A DNA stretch of 64,000 bases from Verrucomicrobiia bacterium (GTDB taxonomy: Bacteria; Verrucomicrobiota; Verrucomicrobiia; Verrucomicrobiales; DEV007): positions 124,001-188,000 of the forward strand of contig JAUICH010000005.1 of NCBI GenBank assembly GCA_030427505.1, read 5' to 3'. The notes under the pieces were generated by a model that was given only the letters and a program-made list of their open reading frames with translations, had not been told where the DNA came from and searched no databases. Position numbers and translations under genes: made by a program. Below, piece after piece: positions 59,697-64,000 of this stretch (position 1 is its first letter; every line of letters starts with the position of its first letter).

Positions 59697-61772
59697 ATGA
59701 ATCGTTGGTACCGTCAAGAGGGGTCGCCTTTTCCGCTGGGAGTGTCCTGGGTGGAAGAGGAAAAGGCCTATAACTTTGCCCTCTACTCCAAGCACGCGGA
59801 GTCGGTGGAACTATGCTTTTTCAATGACGAGTACCTGGAAAAGCCGCTGTTTCGCTATGCTTTTGACTTCTTACTGAACAAGTCGGGTCCAGTGTGGCAC
59901 TGCCGTCTGCCATTACAGAAACTGGATGGGGCGCGTTTCTACGCTTACCGGGTGGGTGGGCCAGCTCCGGCTCCGGGGTATGACTGGCACACCTTCGACG
60001 CAGAGAAACTGCTGCTCGATCCCTACGCGACGGCGGTCTATTTTCCGCCCGGATTTGACCGCGCGGCGGCGGCGCGGCCCGGCTCGAATATGGGGCGGGC
60101 GCCGTTGGGATTGTTGCAGGATGGCCGGAGTGAGTGCGCCTTTTCCTGGGACGGCGACGCCCGGCCCCATCACGACTCGGACCTCGTCATTTACGAACTG
60201 CATGTGCGTGGCTTTACCCGGGACCGCAGTTCGGGCGTACCGGAAGAAAGAGCAGGCACATTTTCCGGGGCAATCGAAAAGATCCCCTACCTGAAGGAAC
60301 TGGGCATCACGGCGGTGGAACTGATGCCGGTGTTTCAGTTCGATCCCCAGGAGGAAAACTACTGGGGCTACATGCCGCTGAACTTTTTCGCTCCGCATGA
60401 GAGCTATTCGGTGGACGGAGGAACCTGCGGCCAGCGGGACGAGTTCCGCCGCATGGTGAAGGCGTTTCACGAAGCGGGCATCGAAGTCATCCTGGACGTG
60501 GTGTTCAATCACACGGGCGAGGGAGATCACCGGGGGCCGACCTACAGCCTGAAGGGAATCGACAACTCCACTTACTACATGCTGAGCCGCGACCCGGCGG
60601 CGCCCTATGCCAACTACAGCGGGACGGGCAACACCCTGCACACGCGGAACCGGGCCGTGCGGCAGCTAATCATCGACAGTTTGCTACATTGGGTGAGGGA
60701 CATGCATGTGGATGGCTTCCGCTTTGACCTGGCCTCTATCTTTAACCGGGGTTCCGATGGGTCGGTGAGCCTGGAGGACCCGCCGATCTTTGGCGAAATC
60801 CTGTCCCATCCAGAGTTGAGCGACATTCGTCTGATCGCGGAACCGTGGGACGCGGGGGGGCTGTTCCAACTGGGCCGCCGGTTTCCGGGCACTCTGTGGA
60901 TGCAGTGGAACGCGCAGTACCGGGACACGCTGCAGCGGTTTGTCAGAGGCGACACGGGCATGGTGGGCGACCTGATGACGCGGCTGTATGGCAGTTCCGA
61001 TCTTTTCCCGGATGACCGCGCCCACGCCTTTCATCCTTTCCAGAGCGTGAACTACGTCTCCTCCCACGACGGCTTCACGCTCTACGACCTGACGGCCTAC
61101 AATCACAAAAACAACTGGGCTAACGGCCATGGTAACACCGACGGCAGCGACGGTCTGAGCTGGAACTGCGGCTGGGAGGGCGACGAAGACCTTCCGCCGG
61201 AGATTCTGGAACTGCGGAAGCGGCAGGCGAAAAACTTTTTCTGCCTGCTGATGCTCTCCAATGGCACGCCGATGTTCCGCATGGGTGACGAGTTCTTGAA
61301 CACGCAACACGGAAATAACAACCCCTACAATCAGGACAACGAAACGACGTGGCTGGACTGGGGGCAACTGGAGACGCACCGGGACGCGTGGCGATTTTTC
61401 AAAGAAATGATCGCTTTCCGTAAGCGGCATCCTTCCCTCTGCCGCTCCCGTTTCTGGCGGGAGGACATCCACTGGTATGGAGTGAAGCGGAACACGGATC
61501 TCTCCCGGCCATCCCGGCAACTGGCTTTCTGGCTTAGCGGGAAGAAGCAGGATAGCGAGGATATCTACGTCATGATCAATGCCGCTCCGGGCGCCATGGA
61601 CTTCGGCATCCATGAAGGCGTGCCGGGAGAGTGGAGGCGCGTGATCGATACCGGCCGGCCCAGTCCGGAAGACATTCTGGAGGAGGGGACAAGCGTCTCG
61701 ATTGGTGAGCCCACCTATGAGGTAAGCGGCCGTTCGGTGGTGGTGTTGGCCCGAAAAGCGATGGGAGAATGA
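59697..61772 (+). CDS. glgX: Glycogen debranching enzyme GlgX/isoamylase-type
   Basis: 691 residues. The N-terminal CBM48 (FPLGVSWVEEEKAYNFALYSKHAESVELCFF) precedes the GH13 barrel. Motifs: VILDVVFNHTGEG, MHVDGFRFDLASIF (nucleophile D), LIAEPWDAGG (acid E) and NYVSSHDGFTLYD (third D), with the family's NHKNNWANGHGN...SWNCGWEG segment. It hydrolyses alpha-1,6 branches of glycogen or limit dextrin. Together with treZ it points to glycogen-to-trehalose flux, but the two genes are not adjacent. Confidence 0.95.
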   Translation: MNRWYRQEGSPFPLGVSWVEEEKAYNFALYSKHAESVELCFFNDEYLEKPLFRYAFDFLLNKSGPVWHCRLPLQKLDGARFYAYRVGGPAPAPGYDWHTFDAEKLLLDPYATAVYFPPGFDRAAAARPGSNMGRAPLGLLQDGRSECAFSWDGDARPHHDSDLVIYELHVRGFTRDRSSGVPEERAGTFSGAIEKIPYLKELGITAVELMPVFQFDPQEENYWGYMPLNFFAPHESYSVDGGTCGQRDEFRRMVKAFHEAGIEVILDVVFNHTGEGDHRGPTYSLKGIDNSTYYMLSRDPAAPYANYSGTGNTLHTRNRAVRQLIIDSLLHWVRDMHVDGFRFDLASIFNRGSDGSVSLEDPPIFGEILSHPELSDIRLIAEPWDAGGLFQLGRRFPGTLWMQWNAQYRDTLQRFVRGDTGMVGDLMTRLYGSSDLFPDDRAHAFHPFQSVNYVSSHDGFTLYDLTAYNHKNNWANGHGNTDGSDGLSWNCGWEGDEDLPPEILELRKRQAKNFFCLLMLSNGTPMFRMGDEFLNTQHGNNNPYNQDNETTWLDWGQLETHRDAWRFFKEMIAFRKRHPSLCRSRFWREDIHWYGVKRNTDLSRPSRQLAFWLSGKKQDSEDIYVMINAAPGAMDFGIHEGVPGEWRRVIDTGRPSPEDILEEGTSVSIGEPTYEVSGRSVVVLARKAMGE

Positions 61773-61942
61773 GGGTCAGGGCGAGGAAGCCTCCCGCGAT
61801 CGCGTCTTCCTGTGTTTGAAGCGAGACACACGATTTAGTTTTTCAATGGGCCGGGGGCGGCTATGATGAGGAGCCCTAGAGCCTGCTTTTCCCTAATTCG
61901 ACCGGTGGTCTCCCAGCACTGGTTATCAGATGTAGTCTTGAT

Positions 61943-64000
61943 ATGAATTCCGACCCTAGTCTCGGTATTGGCGATCTCCTGGAGGAATTTGATGCCCATG
62001 TTAGTCAAGAGGCACCACTGCAAACCGGGGAAGAAGCGGGGCCGAAAGCGGAGGTTCCACGAATCGGCGAGCAAGAGGGCGAACAGATTGGTCCCTATCG
62101 CCTCTTGAACTGCCTGGGGGAGGGGGGGTTTGGGTCGGTCTGGCGCGCGGAACAAGAGGCTCCCGTAAAGCGGCTGGTGGCCCTGAAGATCCTGAAACTG
62201 GGCATGGATACCCGGGAGGTCATGGCGCGGTTCGGTCAGGAAAAACAGGCGCTGGCCATGATGGACCATCCCTGTATCGCGCGCGTTCTGGATGCCGGAG
62301 CAACGGCCACTGGCCGTCCCTACTTCGCCATGGAGCTGGTCAGCGGTGTGGCCATCACGCGCTATTGCGACGAACGCCAACTCAAGACCCGGGAACGGTT
62401 GAAGATTTTCGTCGATGTCTGCCGGGCGGTACAGCACGCGCACCAGAAAGGGGTCATTCACCGGGATATCAAGCCCGCGAATGTCCTGGTTTCGGATGGT
62501 GACTCGCCGCAGGTCAAGGTCATCGACTTCGGGATCGCCAAAGCCATCAGCGGCGAAACCCTCGCTGAGTTGACGATCGTGACCCTGGCCAACCGGTTCA
62601 TTGGCACGCCCGCCTACATGAGTCCGGAACAATTGACGGGCGGGAGCGACGTGGACACCCGGACGGATGTTTACAGCCTGGGCGTGCTGCTTTTCGAGTT
62701 GCTGACCGGCGGCGTGCCTTTTCCTCCGGAGGATTGGATGACGCGGGATTCCGAGCGGCTGATGCGCCGCATCCGGGATTGGCCGCCGCCAAAACCGTCC
62801 ACGCATTTCAAGACGCAGACGGCGGACAAGCTGCACACGATTGCCGAGAACCGCGGGTCCTTGCCGCCGGAACTTTCCCGGCAATTGCGGGGAGACTTGG
62901 ACTGGATCGTCCTCAAGGCTTTGGAGAAAGATCCCGCACGGCGCTACGTCACTCCGAGCGAGTTGGCGGCGGATGTGGAGCGTTACTTGATTCACCAGCC
63001 GATTGTGGCGCGGCCACCTAGCCGCACCTACCTGGCGCGTCAATTCACTCGGCGGCATAAGGCGGCAGTCATCAGCGGTCTGGGCATTGCGGCGGCGCTG
63101 GCTTTGGGTTTGGCGGCGTCTTTAATGCTCTACTTCCGCGAACGCGAAGCACGCGCCCTGGCGGATATGGAGGCGGAAAAAAGCCGGCAGGTTTCCGCCT
63201 TTTTGCGGGAGACTCTGGCGGCGGCGGGCATTTCGAAGGCCAAAGGCAGAGACGCCACCATGATGCGGGAAATTCTCGAGAGTACGGAGGAACGCATCGG
63301 AACAGAGCTCTCCGACCAGCCCGAAGTGGAAGCGGAACTTCGGGAGATTGTCGGCAAAACGTACCGGGATCTGGATGAATACGCCAAAGCGGAAGAGCAA
63401 CTGGCACGGGCGCTCACGTTGCGCCGGAGCCTCTTTCCCGGAAATAGCCCGGAACTGGCCAGCGCGTTAGTGGAAATGGGAGAAGCCGTGCTGAGGGCCC
63501 GATCCCCGGCCGCGGCGGAACCCTTTGCCCGCGAATCTCTGGAGATACGCCGTCAATTGTATGGACTGGACGATCCCCTGGTGGTGGAGTCCGAAATGTT
63601 GATGGGTTGGATCCTCGCCAAGACCGGGCGGGCCAAAGAAGCCTTGGACATGGCTCAGCATGCTTTCAGCCTTTGGATCAAAAATCCGGAGAATCCGCAT
63701 CTTTCTGAAGCGCCTCCCACCTTGAGCCTGGTCTATTGTTCCACGGGCCAGCAAGAGGAATCGCTGGCGGTGAGTTTGAAGGAACTGGAGATCCTGAGAC
63801 ATGTCCTCGGGCCGGAAGATCCCGCGTTGGTGAGGTGTCTGGACAATTTAGGAGTCTCCTTTGTAAAGCTCCATCGATTTGATGAGGGGGAAAAGTACCT
63901 TCTCGAATCCCTCGAAATGGCTCCGCGTTTTTTTGGCGACAGGAACCCGTTTGAAGATCACGTCTATTGGCATCTGTCGGTCATCGCCGCCAACCGGGGT
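61943..64000 (+). CDS. PknB-type Ser/Thr kinase with TPR sensor (3' end outside window)
   Basis: At least 686 residues from the Met at 61943; open to the right edge. An N-terminal tail is followed by the kinase domain: GEGGFGSVW (Gly loop), VALKILK (Lys), IHRDIKPANVLV (catalytic loop), VIDFGIAK (DFG) and FIGTPAYMSPEQ. Next come KAAVISGLGIAAALALGLAASLMLYF (membrane helix) and repeated TPR_10/12-type units (GKTYRDLDEYAKAEEQLARALTLRRSLFPG). This architecture is characteristic of planctomycete and verrucomicrobial kinases, with the TPRs as extracytoplasmic sensor. Target unknown. Confidence 0.9.
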   Translation, partial: MNSDPSLGIGDLLEEFDAHVSQEAPLQTGEEAGPKAEVPRIGEQEGEQIGPYRLLNCLGEGGFGSVWRAEQEAPVKRLVALKILKLGMDTREVMARFGQEKQALAMMDHPCIARVLDAGATATGRPYFAMELVSGVAITRYCDERQLKTRERLKIFVDVCRAVQHAHQKGVIHRDIKPANVLVSDGDSPQVKVIDFGIAKAISGETLAELTIVTLANRFIGTPAYMSPEQLTGGSDVDTRTDVYSLGVLLFELLTGGVPFPPEDWMTRDSERLMRRIRDWPPPKPSTHFKTQTADKLHTIAENRGSLPPELSRQLRGDLDWIVLKALEKDPARRYVTPSELAADVERYLIHQPIVARPPSRTYLARQFTRRHKAAVISGLGIAAALALGLAASLMLYFREREARALADMEAEKSRQVSAFLRETLAAAGISKAKGRDATMMREILESTEERIGTELSDQPEVEAELREIVGKTYRDLDEYAKAEEQLARALTLRRSLFPGNSPELASALVEMGEAVLRARSPAAAEPFARESLEIRRQLYGLDDPLVVESEMLMGWILAKTGRAKEALDMAQHAFSLWIKNPENPHLSEAPPTLSLVYCSTGQQEESLAVSLKELEILRHVLGPEDPALVRCLDNLGVSFVKLHRFDEGEKYLLESLEMAPRFFGDRNPFEDHVYWHLSVIAANRG

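Overview
The window looks like a chromosome segment of a GC-rich, Gram-negative, fermentative bacterium, most likely a member of the Verrucomicrobiota (Opitutae-like). The evidence is an outer-membrane BcsC barrel, Sec-type signal peptides, a long kinase-TPR protein of the PVC type, NifJ, and an N-type ATPase. The phylum call is inference from gene content; no rRNA or tRNA gene is present.

Layout. (1) 1-4381 is host DNA: an fmdB zinc-ribbon gene, a 211-bp MITE-like element placed exactly on its stop codon, an NrtA/NasS-like binding protein, a small zinc-ribbon membrane protein, a Sel1-repeat protein, and three copies of a ~120-bp dispersed repeat. (2) 4382-40563 is a complete-looking transposable (Mu/B3-like) prophage of 36,182 bp. 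Both ends read TG, then 13 nt, then GGTTTGAGAG. Late genes run leftward on the minus strand: a cargo cluster of GYF_2/TM2 genes, lysis genes, small and large terminase, portal, protease/scaffold, capsid, connector, tail tube, exported fibre-like proteins, tape measure, hub. Early genes run rightward: Ner-like regulator, MuA-like transposase, MuB-like ATPase, then many small unknown genes up to the right end. A LexA/CI-type repressor and its operators sit at the divergence near 31.7 kb. No contractile sheath was recognised, so a siphovirus-like particle is inferred. (3) 40564-64000 is host DNA again. It begins inside a decapitated bcsC gene, then a VHL-domain metallopeptidase, treZ, a tandem metallo-beta-lactamase-fold protein, nifJ plus a dihydroorotate-dehydrogenase-like gene, a full N-ATPase operon atpDCQRBEFAG, glgX, and a Ser/Thr kinase that runs off the window.

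How the parts fit. TreZ and GlgX belong to glycogen and trehalose metabolism. NifJ with its DHOD-like partner supplies reduced ferredoxin. The N-ATPase c subunit carries the complete Na+ ligand pattern (Q30, E63, S64, Y68), so the operon probably encodes a sodium pump. Together they suggest an osmotically challenged, perhaps marine or saline, facultative or strict anaerobe (inference).

The most unusual signals are these. The prophage flanks do not match: a repeat on the left, bcsC on the right, and no 5-bp duplication, which implies a transposition-linked rearrangement. Three consecutive fibre-region genes carry signal peptides. A duplicated GYF_2/TM2 cargo cluster lies beside the repressor. 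Several families of short palindromic or tandem repeats have entered phage genes, some in frame. A CCTAAC-type leader, rather than Shine-Dalgarno sites, marks phage gene junctions.
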